Shown: piece by piece, positions 14,501 to 26,500 of the stretch
Position numbering within the stretch: position 1 is the first letter of the stretch
Layout: the number at the start of each line of letters is the position of its first letter
From: Acanthaster planci
Lineage: Eukaryota > Echinodermata > Asteroidea > Valvatida > Acanthasteridae
Assembly (NCBI RefSeq): GCF_001949145.1
Contig: NW_019091466.1
Coordinates: 719,869-777,929 of the forward strand
Length of the DNA stretch: 58,061 nt
Reading direction: 5' to 3'
Made by a program: the position numbers and the translations under genes
The notes under the pieces: generated by a model
Databases searched by the model: none
Seen by the model: the letters and a program-made list of their open reading frames with translations, nothing else
Told to the model about the DNA's origin: nothing

Positions 14501-17500
14501 AATAAATTTGTGTATAGATAAATGGAGTGGGTTTCAGAAAAGTACTACGAGTCGATCTAAGGTGGGAAGAAAATACACTTTTACCATAATCATATCTAAG
14601 CTTTTCAATAACCTATGACCTTGACCATATCCAAATATTGTCAGACCTCCTTGTCCATTATTACCCAGCCATGAATCTTAAGAAGTGACCTAATGCTTTC
14701 TTTCCACACTGGCTAAGCCCCAAGATCAAATTTTACAAATGTGACAGTTTAATAAAGAACTGGGGGAAGGCAATTCTGAAGACGGTGGTGATATATTTCA
14801 TTATCATGCCACAAAGCTTGTTTAAAAAAATTTCTTAGCTGAACTCAATATTAAAACTGATGTTAGGGATTAAATGTTTGTCCTAAGCAATACAGAACTG
14901 GCTGCTTACAGTAATAAGGAAAGTTAAGAAAATTGACATGTATACATGAAAATGGATAGGGAATCAGAATAAAATTCAACAACAAAAATTAAATCAAGAA
15001 ATTTTAATAATTTTCAAGATCCCTATTCTCACCTTTTTGGCATTATTCTTATGAATTTGATAAAATTTCAGAAAATCAATCTTGATGGAAAAAAATAAAA
15101 ACAAATATAATAATTTAAAAACCTCTTCAAAATTCAAGGTCCTAAATCACCAGAATCACAGTATTTATTCTTGATTTACTACAATCTCTGGAAAAAAGAC
15201 TACCATATTAAGGCATCTTCCTAATCACTCCAAAGCTGAATTTAAAGTTCATACAGATTAGGCACTGTAGCAGACACCAGACTCTTCATCCAACCAACTC
15301 TTATAATAATGCAATGAAAAAGTTATTAAAAAAACATCTGCAGGGAGTCCAAATGTATTCATAAGGCCAGGTATGTGGATGTATACGGTTTGTAAGTGAT
15401 TTCGGCACAAAGGCAGATGCGCCACGATTTTCAGGCTTCCATTCGACGATCGCTGAAGTTGTGCGTTAACTTCCAGTTCCATGGTTCCATGTAAACTGTG
15501 ATCAATGCATGTAACTCTATGTGCAGTGCATGTGCAGTGGGCGCAGTTTAAACTGAAGTGACGTCACACTTACGAACCGGATAGTTTTAGAGGCTTCTCT
15601 CAACATAAAGCCGGGTGCGGTTTGGCAGAGGAAGTAAACTGGACAGTGCTGGTAAGTTTGAATGCTTGATAAACAGGAAGCCTAAGCCCACATTAGCTAC
15701 TAAATAAATTAAAGCTCCCCAAAGTTCTCAACATCAATCTGTTAACAGCATCTGTGGGGGTCTCTAAATTTAGCTTGCTGATGAAGCTGTAATTAGATTA
15801 CTGGGTTAAAATGATTTCAAAGGGGGATTTAAGTGGTCACTCCAAAATAAAACAATGTACGTGTGTATTAACATGTTTGAGGGAAGTATGACTGAGTGCT
15901 GCATAACTTTAAAATTTTCCTGAAAAAAGGAATCTGACTTGATCACTAACATGCACACTTATCTTCAATTTTTCTGTGTTGACTCATTTTCTTGACTGAC
16001 TGATTTATAGTTTGAGATTAGGGCACACAGAATGCATGTTTAGTAAAAAGGATCGCTGAATTGTTGAGGTGAAAAAGAAATCATGAAACACTATTCATTA
16101 ATGTCCAAGACTATTTAGCCATTCCTATTAGTTGAGAGCCTGTCAAGCGACAGTTGTAAATGAGTGATAAAGCACTGGCTTGTGGAAGCACATACACTAT
16201 AACATGGCTGGAGGAGTGTTTCAAAAAAATGAAGGGGAAACTGGTGAACCAAATTGAGGGGAAATTTAGAAATTATTAACTTTTTCTGACTTTCTGACTC
16301 ATGAGGTACTTATAAATGGTAACAAATACAAACTTGGCAGGATTAAACATTTGCTAAGACCGTCACTGGCTCATCATGTTCTGCACTACTTCATGTAGCA
16401 CATACTACGAATACATGTGTCTATTTATATATAAGGAGATTGTGTATGACTAATTCTAACAGGAACATACCACAAAATGGGATGTTAAAAATGTAAAAGA
16501 GTTGAGCAAAATTATTATAAATTTGTACTTTTTGAGCATATTATGACTTTCTGCCAGATTTTACATAGGAATAGGCACAGATTTATCCCTCATTATCATT
16601 CCACAATCATCTAATGAGTATAATAAAACATGAATGTAAGCCAGTGAGATGGGTCCCAAGGGTTTGCTGGTAAACATTGGGGTAATTAGCAATGTGAATG
16701 AATATTCATGTCTACTTTTTCTTTTCTTTATTTTCTTAATTTTAAGGTGATCAGTTCACAGGTTATCCACGTTTATTTCAATACCATTTCTAAGATTCGC
16801 CATTACAGTTCAAGCAGCACATTTTTGTTTCAAAAATTCTTAATATCTAACAATCATTTCACCACCAGATATGCTACTTTCTGTGAAATGGGCAATAACA
16901 GTTAAAACAAGCTATCTGATAATGCCAAGCTGTGAATTTCAAATAAAAAATTTCTGGATCTGAATTGCTTTCTTTGGATTTCTGTCAAACTACACTACTC
17001 AAAAAAAAAATCATACTCACTAGTTGACCCCTCTAGCCAGTTGGACTCTGAAACATATGATTGAGCAATGCATCGACATTCACATTCTACTATGCTTAAC
17101 CAAGCAGAAGCATGCCTTCAGTGTACAGTAAGTAAAATCAATGAGGTAGACACCAGCCTGAAAGTTTCAAAAACAAATGTCTGATCCTTTGATAAATTTT
17201 GTAGACACTACTCAACAAAACTGACGGTAACCACAGTAGGTTAATGTCTTTGTTGTGCACTTAATAATACGATTAATAATATATTTATTGGCAAATTACC
17301 TAGTTTATATACAATGGGGGTTTCTCTCTACCCTACTAAAACATAAACACCGTATCTAATAAAGTTGATACCAAATACTTCCCCTAAGCCTAGATTTATC
17401 AAGTGGTTTGCATTTGACGCCACAGTGATCACAAACACTTTGGCTTCTTCCAGACAGCAGTGCCTGTAGGGTTATTTGAACTTCCACTGACCGCCAATGA

Positions 17501-20500
17501 CCCAGTCTTTTACTGGGTTATTGAGATCCCGTCACAGTAATAATAATGTGAGTAATGACTTCAAGCCATGAGCCAGAATTAAAAAAACAGAATAATAATC
17601 AAGTGTGGCAATATGGTTGATCTCCTCTGAGCACCTGTGGGAATTCAATCCTCTTCTTTTCTGGGTCTATTTAAGTCTAACCACAGTGTTGGGGGGGGGG
17701 GAAATTTGTTTTTGGATACTGGGTTTTCAATGTTGAGTTGGTATGGGTATAATTCCTGGCAAAATTTTAGTGCTGGGGAGTCATTGATCACAATCACTAT
17801 ATTGAAACCCACCCACCACATCCTAAAAAAAAAATTAGGTTACAAATATTTTTTCACATTACACTTAACTTTAATCTTTACGGAATTCTAATTATGCATG
17901 CAAGTTTTGACCCAGTTTCCATTTAGGCCAGACCATTTCATAAACCTTTACAGGTTGAGAAACAGATTTGATAGTATGGCAGTGTAACCAAGAAACTTCA
18001 GATGCTTATTTTGATAGTGTCTTGTTACAAAATAAAAATTGGAATTTTAAGATGCATGAAACAGCAAACATCTGACACGACTTGCTGGTGATGCCAATCA
18101 AAACCAGTATGAAGAATTCTCGTCAATCGCTGGGAAGACCATTTTAAACTGGATATTATGAGCTGGTTAAGGTAATGATTGTAATTCATAGAGGGTTTCA
18201 GATAGACATATTTGGCACTAATTCTGTCAACATCAATGGCTTAGATTTGAACTGATGCAGCCTACATGATCTCAAAAGTTCTATTAGAACCCTCTCCAAT
18301 GCCTCAACATCGAATGTTTTTCTCTCTGCAATTCTATTCAGCACCATGGGTGATTAGAAAGAACCTTTTTCATCATCAAATACAAACAAATATTAAAAAA
18401 CCCAAAGTTTAAAAGGTAAAGCCATTTTGGTTGATATATCGAATGTGTCTTGCTTGAATGGTCTTTCCTTCACAACAGACCCACATTTCATATAGATAAA
18501 CATTTCAAACTAGGTGCAGATCAGTTTCTAAATTAATTTGAACACCATCACAAGTGTGACCTGTCAGCAAAAAATCAGCTTAAAACAGCAAAGAATTCAG
18601 AATATTTCTTTTCTGAATTATGCAGAGCGAGTGCTTTTCAAAGGTACATGAACGTTATGTTTGGAGTTCACTTTGTGCAAATTGCAATAGATTTTCACCA
18701 TTGAAATTATAAAAAATCACCCATGGTGACAAAGTTTAAGATCAGTCAGCTAATAAATCAGGATAAAAATAAGCTTTAAAGATGTTTGATAAAGTGAAGA
18801 ATACTGATCACAAAAAATATGACTTTCAGAATGAGGTTCATCTTGACCATCACTTTAAAATTTGCCTTTTCGACTTTAAGCTAATTTTGTAGGTATAATA
18901 AATTGTGACAAGAGAAACACCATTCAGAGAAATTTTGTTGTCTGGGGTTTGGGTGTGGGGGGCCAAGGGTCTTTCCATGGTTCAAAGGGAAATTTGTATA
19001 AAGTAAGTTGTTTGTAGTTTCTAGTATTAACTGAAGGCATGCAGTGCTTGTGTTCTGTATCATCCACCTACATGTACATGTACAACTTGTCATGGGCCTG
19101 TTGGCATGGTCAGTATGCCTGTATCAAATCAATGAACAGTTTAGTCAACAGGAAAAAACATGAAGACCACCAATGCAGCTCCCAGGGTTAGTGTCCTAAA
19201 GTAACCAAATAATTTCCTGTATAGTCTACTTACAATGTATGATATGTAACGGTTCATCAACAAATATATACTACCCGTTATTGAACACATCTGAAGATAC
19301 ATAACTTTTGTGTTATAATTTATGTTGATCGACCACATCTCCTATATTTTCCAGAACTGTATTGCAGTACTTTTGTACAAAAGGTCTCCTGCTTCACCTT
19401 TCGTCCTTTTCTGACAGGCTGTCTGGAATCTTTTACATATTTTGATCATCATTATCTATCATCACAACGAACATTTTTCTACATCATCAAATTGCATTTT
19501 TCAATTTTGTACATGTAGGTCAGCCTAACTCCACTCCAGCCACAGTGATACAGGGCCCATCAGAATCTGTTACCTGATGTCTACTTAAGGCATGTACATC
19601 GAAACTTCAAATGGGGAGACATCAAAAAAGACTTCTTTCTCTAAGCAGATGTCAATTAAAATTGACCTCTTCTTATTATGTTGGGGTATTTTTGTTGTGG
19701 TGGTAATTCTGGTGCTGCATATTATGATTACCAAACTGAAACCAGTTGTCACAAATTCAAAGTTTCAAAAATGCAAACTTTGCATTGTGGACTATTTTTG
19801 CAAAGTCAAAACAACAGATAATTGGGATTTCAGTCCCACAACTACATGTACTTGCAATCAACAAACAGCACACCATGTTCCAAAAGTAATGCCACGTTGT
19901 TCTGTAAACTTAGAGTTGACCCTCGATTCATAGTGACCTAGTTAAACATTCCCATTAAACCAACGGGCCCAATCCATCTTTCAATAAAATCTAATAAAGA
20001 GGTTTATTACAGATTAGCTGAAAGATATGCCAAGAATGGTCCAATATCCGAGATCTGGAAAGGTAAACTTATTTATGAGATTTTGCTTATGCCACGCAAG
20101 ATTGAGATATTTTGATGATCCAACATTCCGAATCTGAAATGCATAGTGGACCATATATAAGCAAAACTGAGCTAGCTGTCAATAGTACATGTACTAATTC
20201 TGAGCAGAATGAGGTCATCATGGTAAAGACTTCTGCCCAAGGACACCAAACCAGGATTTTCTTGCAGAAAGTCTTTTAACCGATGTACATAGCTACATCA
20301 ATAGAACAAACAGTTTCTGCAAGCATAAACTATATTTTATGAATACAAAGCTGTGCAGCAATTTTAAAAATAACTTCTTACCAGAGAGAGAAAATACCCC
20401 TCCAGCAAGTTGTGCATCATCCACTGTACCAACTGGCTGCATTAAACTGCTAGAGGGTGCTGTGTTTACAATGACTAGCTGAGCTTCGGGTTCCTCACTC

Positions 20501-23500
20501 ACCTCAGGAACCATATCCTTGAGAAAACAGAGGAAGATAAAAGAGGGAATGACACAACTTGAATAAGCCATTGGGGTGAGAGAATGTCGGGATCAGCTGT
20601 TGGCAAAATCAGCGCACAAGCAAACTAAGGAGATTCAAATAAATTTTGAGTTGCACTCGTGAGTTTCACTTCTCAAAAGTTTCACTTCTACTTCAAAACA
20701 GAAGGGAAGCAGACAGTACAATGATGTAATATTTTAAATAAAATCTAATTGGACCATACTCCAGCAAAAGTCAGCAGTTATCAATTCAAATCAAATTATT
20801 AAGTAATGCAAATAAGTAGCACAAACATGTAAAGGGTACTTCACATTATGCAAACTGTTTATTTCATGGAATGTTGAACATGCATATTTGTAACATTGTA
20901 ACATTTCAAATATGTATGAGCTTAACATGTGACACTATACATTTTTATGGTTTTGAGTATTGCAACATGTCACATGATTTACATGCACTTTGTGTAAATT
21001 CACACCAGGCCCATTAAGTACATATATGACAAGTGAAAAGTCACAACATTCAGTGTGGTACAAATGTGTATCCATTGCTATGATGTGCATGTATGTGAGC
21101 TCTCACCGTCAAAGAAATAGTAAATTCTACCATTATCTTCCCTTACGGACTGCCACCACTCTGCAGTCAGTTTGCTGAAATTTTCAAATATTGTAACAGA
21201 TGTTGGCAATGAAGACCACCCCTACAAATGCCATATGTTAGAGTGCTAGGTACACTGCTACCCATCGGAGGGGCAATAAAAATCAACAGTTCATGTAATA
21301 TTGACCTCAAAGAAGAGGAATTGAAGCTGCATCTTCTTTTGGTGGACATAATTCATGCAGAAATAGAGTAACTTAACATGGGAAAAAGTTATCTCTGCTT
21401 AAATAAATAACTCAATATTATGCAGGAGATGTTCCCAGCCAAATATGGTTGAATCACTTGTGGATAGAATTGTTTATGGCTAAAATTACAACTTGGAGAA
21501 GTGGCAAAATATAGCCGTGAGGTCTGTCTCATCAGTGCGGCCCTACACAGACTCCTGAGCATGCTTTGTTCCTGAATGACCTTGCACTTATGAAATACAT
21601 GTAATGGACTGAACTGGTTCACTGCAATAATTACCCATTTACCGACAATGTATGAGTGCGTGAACATATGCATGTGTACATTTTGGGGTCAAGCAATTCA
21701 GGACCACAGCAACATCCACGAAAAATCCAATGCTTTGGTAAAGGCTAGTGTACATGTACATGTACATGTACATGTACTGGCACCCTGACTACAGGCTGAC
21801 GTTGCCCACAGAGAGCATTTCACCAATGTTATGACTTGCGATCAATAGGCCTCAAGCTATAGTGTAGCATCAGTACAATGATCAATTAAACACGTAGGTA
21901 CGAGGGGTTATAAAACATTTTGAACTGAACAATTAAGGTATTAGAGGACATTTTTAGAATTGTATTTACACTATGATTAGTTAACAGTCATTTTTACAAT
22001 TTGTTAAATACTACTATTTATCAGTAAATAAGGGATTCAAAGCAATCAACTAGAGAACTTGACCTCCCAATTTAAAGTGGGGCACTTGGTTGACCTGAGG
22101 AAATTAAAATACCACAAAAGACTGGCTTCCTCATCACCTAAAAAAAATAAACGTGCAATACAATTTGCTGACCGGAACAATCAACAGCCTGTCGTGCAAG
22201 TCACAGTACCTGATGAACACACTACCCCCTAGTCTGACAAGGTTACCACTTGGTTTTTGCATTTTCAGTACCGGAATATCGTGCAGAGAAAAGGAACATC
22301 CTCCACCAATCCTGAATTATCCATTAATCTTTCCAGCAAACGAGTAAGGATGAAACAATCTTGTCCTTGGGAACTAAAAGGACATGTACAAATAGGCTGG
22401 AAAGCCTTTCAAGAGTGCATCAAATTGTGTCAAAATCTCAATGTCCTTGGCACTCGTACCAGTCATGGAAAATCTTTCCTTAAACCACTGACAGCATTTA
22501 GTTCAAAGAAGATGCTTTTTATGCTTAAAAAGTAGGTTACAAGATTAGTGAAATCACAAAAATGGAACTGCTGAATAATCCTCAAATATTTTACTTAAAA
22601 GAAAAAACTTACAGCCTTGATCAATTTGTAAATTATTTTCACCTAGAAGCTGGGGTTTTAGAGAAAACTGAAAATTATGTTTTCCTTTTTATTGATGGTC
22701 GGCCAACCATCTGAATAAACAGGTAATACTTAAACCGGCTAAAAACACTGACATCGGTAGAAATTTATCAAATGCACAATAAACTGAAATTATAAGAAAC
22801 TTAAGTGTAAGGTATAAATTAAAAAGGAAATTAGATCATTTTGAAGTGAAGTTAATTGAGAAAGGGATTTTCTTCACGTGAAAATATTGTGAAATCAAAA
22901 TCAACCCCAAAGCAGGACGGTATGGTCCAAACTGCCAGCTCTGCTAAAGTAGCCAACATGGCTGCCATTTCCGAGTTGCACTATGAGAGGTCTTTTGTTA
23001 AAAACAGTAAAATTTCCAGTTTTTAAACTTCCCATGTTTCACTGCGCTCATAATTATTAGTTAGTCAACTGAGAATGGGTTCCAGACTTCCAAGATGTAT
23101 ACATGTACACTGAAGCAAAAGTGTGGTCATGAAGCATAGTCAAATCCTGCACCTGTAATGCCTGTTACTACAAATGCCCTGCAGTTCAAGGATTTGGCAC
23201 AAAAGAAATAACAATATCTTTGCTTTAACTGTTGAAAACGCTGCTGTGTTTTTCCCAGATTTTCACAAAGCAGAAAACTCATACATGGAAGGAAGTCAGT
23301 CGAATGAGAGCTGCAGTGAATCCTAATCCCCTAAATCAGCCAATCTAGTGAAATTACAGTGTTACGATCCCAGTTGATCCGAATCCTTTTGTGTCTCCCT
23401 GAAAAGGTACGTGTGGAATTTAGGCACGTTCCAAAAACCTATAAAAGACTCCGTAGTCATTGATTTCGCTCTCAGTCAGTGCCTATATGCTTTTAGCATG

Positions 23501-26500
23501 TGCATTTCGAAATAGCCGGCGTTGGGTTAGCACCTCCTTGTCGTCTGCGCCTCGATTACTGCCGCACCGTGGCCAAGGCTGACATCGCTGAGGGACGGNN
23601 NNNNNNNNNNNNNNNNNNNNNNNNNNNNNNNNNNNNNNNNNNNNNNNNNNNNNNNNNNNNNNNNNNNNNNNNNNNNNNNNNNNNNNNNNNNNNNNNNNNN
23701 NNNNNNNNNNNNNNNNNNNNNNNNNNNNNNNNNNNNNNNNNNNNNNNNNNNNNNNNNNNNNNNNNNNNNNNNNNNNNNNNNNNNNNNNNNNNNNNNNNNN
23801 NNNNNNNNNNNNNNNNNNNNNNNNNNNNNNNNNNNNNNNNNNNNNNNNNNNNNNNNNNNNNNNNNNNNNNNNNNNNNNNNNNNNNNNNNNNNNNNNNNNN
23901 NNNNNNNNNNNNNNNNNNNNTATAACCTCCATCCAAGCCATTTAATGTATCGTCTGACAGTTTTGTCTTTATTGTATCATTTACTATGGACACACAGTGC
24001 CTTCTCAATATAACCCTTATTCACAAAACAAAAAAGAAAAGATTCAAGCTTTATATTGTAGCATCCTAGGTACACTACCAAAGCCTTGTTCAATTGCCTG
24101 TCGCTAACTGAATGCCATTTGAAAAACAAAGTTCTACAAAGTGGTGTTAACTTTTCGTCATTGTGCGCTACACACAGGCAAGATTTTTGACCCCCAAATC
24201 CAACTTTTCTATATTTTAAATTCCTAAAATTGCAGCAATCACCCTAAAAACTACAATACTAAATATAAACAAAACAACAAACCTAAACCAAAGGTTTCAG
24301 ATAAGGACCATTTTTTGGGTAGAAAGATACGTAAGTGATATAAAACAAAAAGAATGTAATGTTTCTCGTAACTTAAGCAAAGGCTTTGTTTCCTGATCAG
24401 AATAAATGTACCATGGCAGAGAGGAAATCCAACCCTCTGACAAGTCCTGGGAATTCTGCAGCATGACTCTTGGTATTACACATGTAGCTATACTGCTCCA
24501 TTCAGTCTTGATTCTAGCTTCTGATTCTACATTGCAGTAACCTCCATTCAGATCACATGAGATTGTATTGCCTGGTGAAGGAAACACCACGCATTCAAAG
24601 TATAACAAAGGAAGTGATTATGACTCCCTTGATACAAGGGCCCTCCCCACGCTGTCTTGTCAGTGTATTTCTGGTGCATACCACGCTTGCTATGCTTCGT
24701 TCCTGGTGAGCGTCACATATTTTTTTTTCAGCAAAGCAACTATGGCCAATGAGGCCATTATTCAGTTGCTCTTTATGCATCTGGAGAAGGAAATTGCAAG
24801 AGCTCAAATTGTGCCTAGTGTTAATGCTGCTCAGGTTTCTGCTACGCCAGCTAAGAAGTGCACTTCTAAGCTTAATATTACACCCACTGCAGAACCTGGT
24901 CCCTCAAGCTGCGCCAGCGCCTCAAGGCCTGCGCAAGATCACAGCTTGCAAGCTGCTGTCTCTCAGCGACAGTTGCATCTTTAACCAATGCATTTACTGC
25001 CTTTACTCGCGATTCTGCTGCTCCCGGTCTTATGATTCCATATGAGGAAATTGAAAGGGGGAAATCGTTGATTTTAACCCAGTCTTTGATGATTCTGTAC
25101 TCAAAAGGGACAACAATGATTTGTGGACACACTCCTTCAACCTGATCTTAGCCAAAATTTACTCCCCTGGGCTCCTCACAAGTCCTGTGCACTAGCCTTT
25201 TGTATGATGATGATCTCGCTAAGGCATGCAAAACTATTCACGAGTCGAACCGAATCAAATATAAAGTACAGATGTGAACAGACAGTGCATGCAACGCAGA
25301 AGAAGCTATTTTTTCACATGGACACAACCATAGTCAGTAGATTGGTGCCGCAGACCTTCGATGGGCAAGAGGGTACAATAGGTGTCGAATGAAGGCACCC
25401 TATCAACATGGAGGTTGTTGGTCATAACCATATCACACAGCCACGCATCCAACCGGCTCAAGCAAAGTCGACAATGCAGAAGCAGGCCATGGGTCATCTT
25501 CAAAGCAATCAACGGCATGACTAGATGGAAAAGCAACTCACTTAGTAAGTGCCCACATGTACCTCAAATTGATATCCCCATAGCAGGAAGATTGAAACAT
25601 TTTATTACAGCCTGGACTAAAATTAATTCTGATGAATGGATTTTGGACATGGTTGTACATTGTCACATTGATTCAGCATGTTGTCCCAACCCAGATCCAG
25701 TTTTTAGATTTTGACGTGGCACTAATAGACAAATAGATTCCTTGTGAACGAAAAGCACAATCATGCAAGTAGAACCCTGCCTTGGCCGATCTATTTTCAA
25801 TATTTTTCTGATACCAAGGAAGGATGACTCGATGAGACCCATAATTAATTTTTAACAAATTTGTCAAGTACCATCCTTTTAGATGGAAACAGAGTTTTCA
25901 TTGACACTTATTCGACCACACTGCTACCTTGCTTCAGTAGACCTTAAAGATGCTTAATTTGCCATTCCCATACCCCAAGAACATCAACAGTTTCTGAGAT
26001 TTCAGTGGTGAGATAAACTGTGGCAATTTACCTGTTTGTGTTTTGGGTTGTCTAGTGCACCACGTATATTTAAGAAGGTTATGAAGCCAGCAATCGATGT
26101 TTTAACAAAATAATGGTCACATTTCTACTAATTGTATAGATGATTCCCTTTTAATAGGGGACACAAATAAAAAATGTGTGAATAACTTTAAATCCAGATA
26201 TGCTCTAATGAATGAACTTGGTTTTGTGGTGAATCTAAATAACTTACATCCAACCTCATCTCAAAACTTGGAAGCTTTGGGGTTCGACATTAACACTGTG
26301 GATATGATGGTGACTTTACCACCCAATAAGGTTACTGCTATTGTTAATGCATGCCCTGCACCAGTCTTGCATAATACGGAATACTGGAAATCACTTGAAA
26401 CCACATTTCATATCAATTACCTGAACTTGTTCGTAGTTTTCTATGCCATGTAATCATGTAATGGTGAAAAAACACCCTTGCTAAACAAATGGACAACACT

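Larger units (their letters stand above)
2508..20381 (-). other. Last intron of DMTF1 (17.9 kb)
   Basis: GT at 20381-20380 and AG at 2509-2508 bound this intron. No second gene is supported. It contains the hairpins at 5481-5593 and 6843-6935, the tandem repeat at 9350-9437, dinucleotide-like ACATGT runs near 13570-13740, an 11-G run at 17691-17701 and the possible internal promoter at 15559-15651. A segment at about 10180-10620 with repeated CCCGGGAA/TCCCGG words looks like an old dispersed repeat of unknown class. The remainder is unassigned AT-rich DNA. Confidence 0.8.

Noticed and set aside
19592-19933. 113-codon plus open frame with a hydrophobic segment
   Set aside because: One membrane-like stretch (LLCWGIFVVVVILVL) but no homology, splice context or start context; it is probably random.
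22958-22976. AACATGGCTGCCATTT, a YY1-like site
   Set aside because: Similar ATGGCTGC/ATGGCTAC words also occur near 5748 and 13780; no promoter context.
23483-24008. Three open frames of about 140-150 codons across 23599-23920
   Set aside because: They are composed mainly of N positions; gap artefacts.
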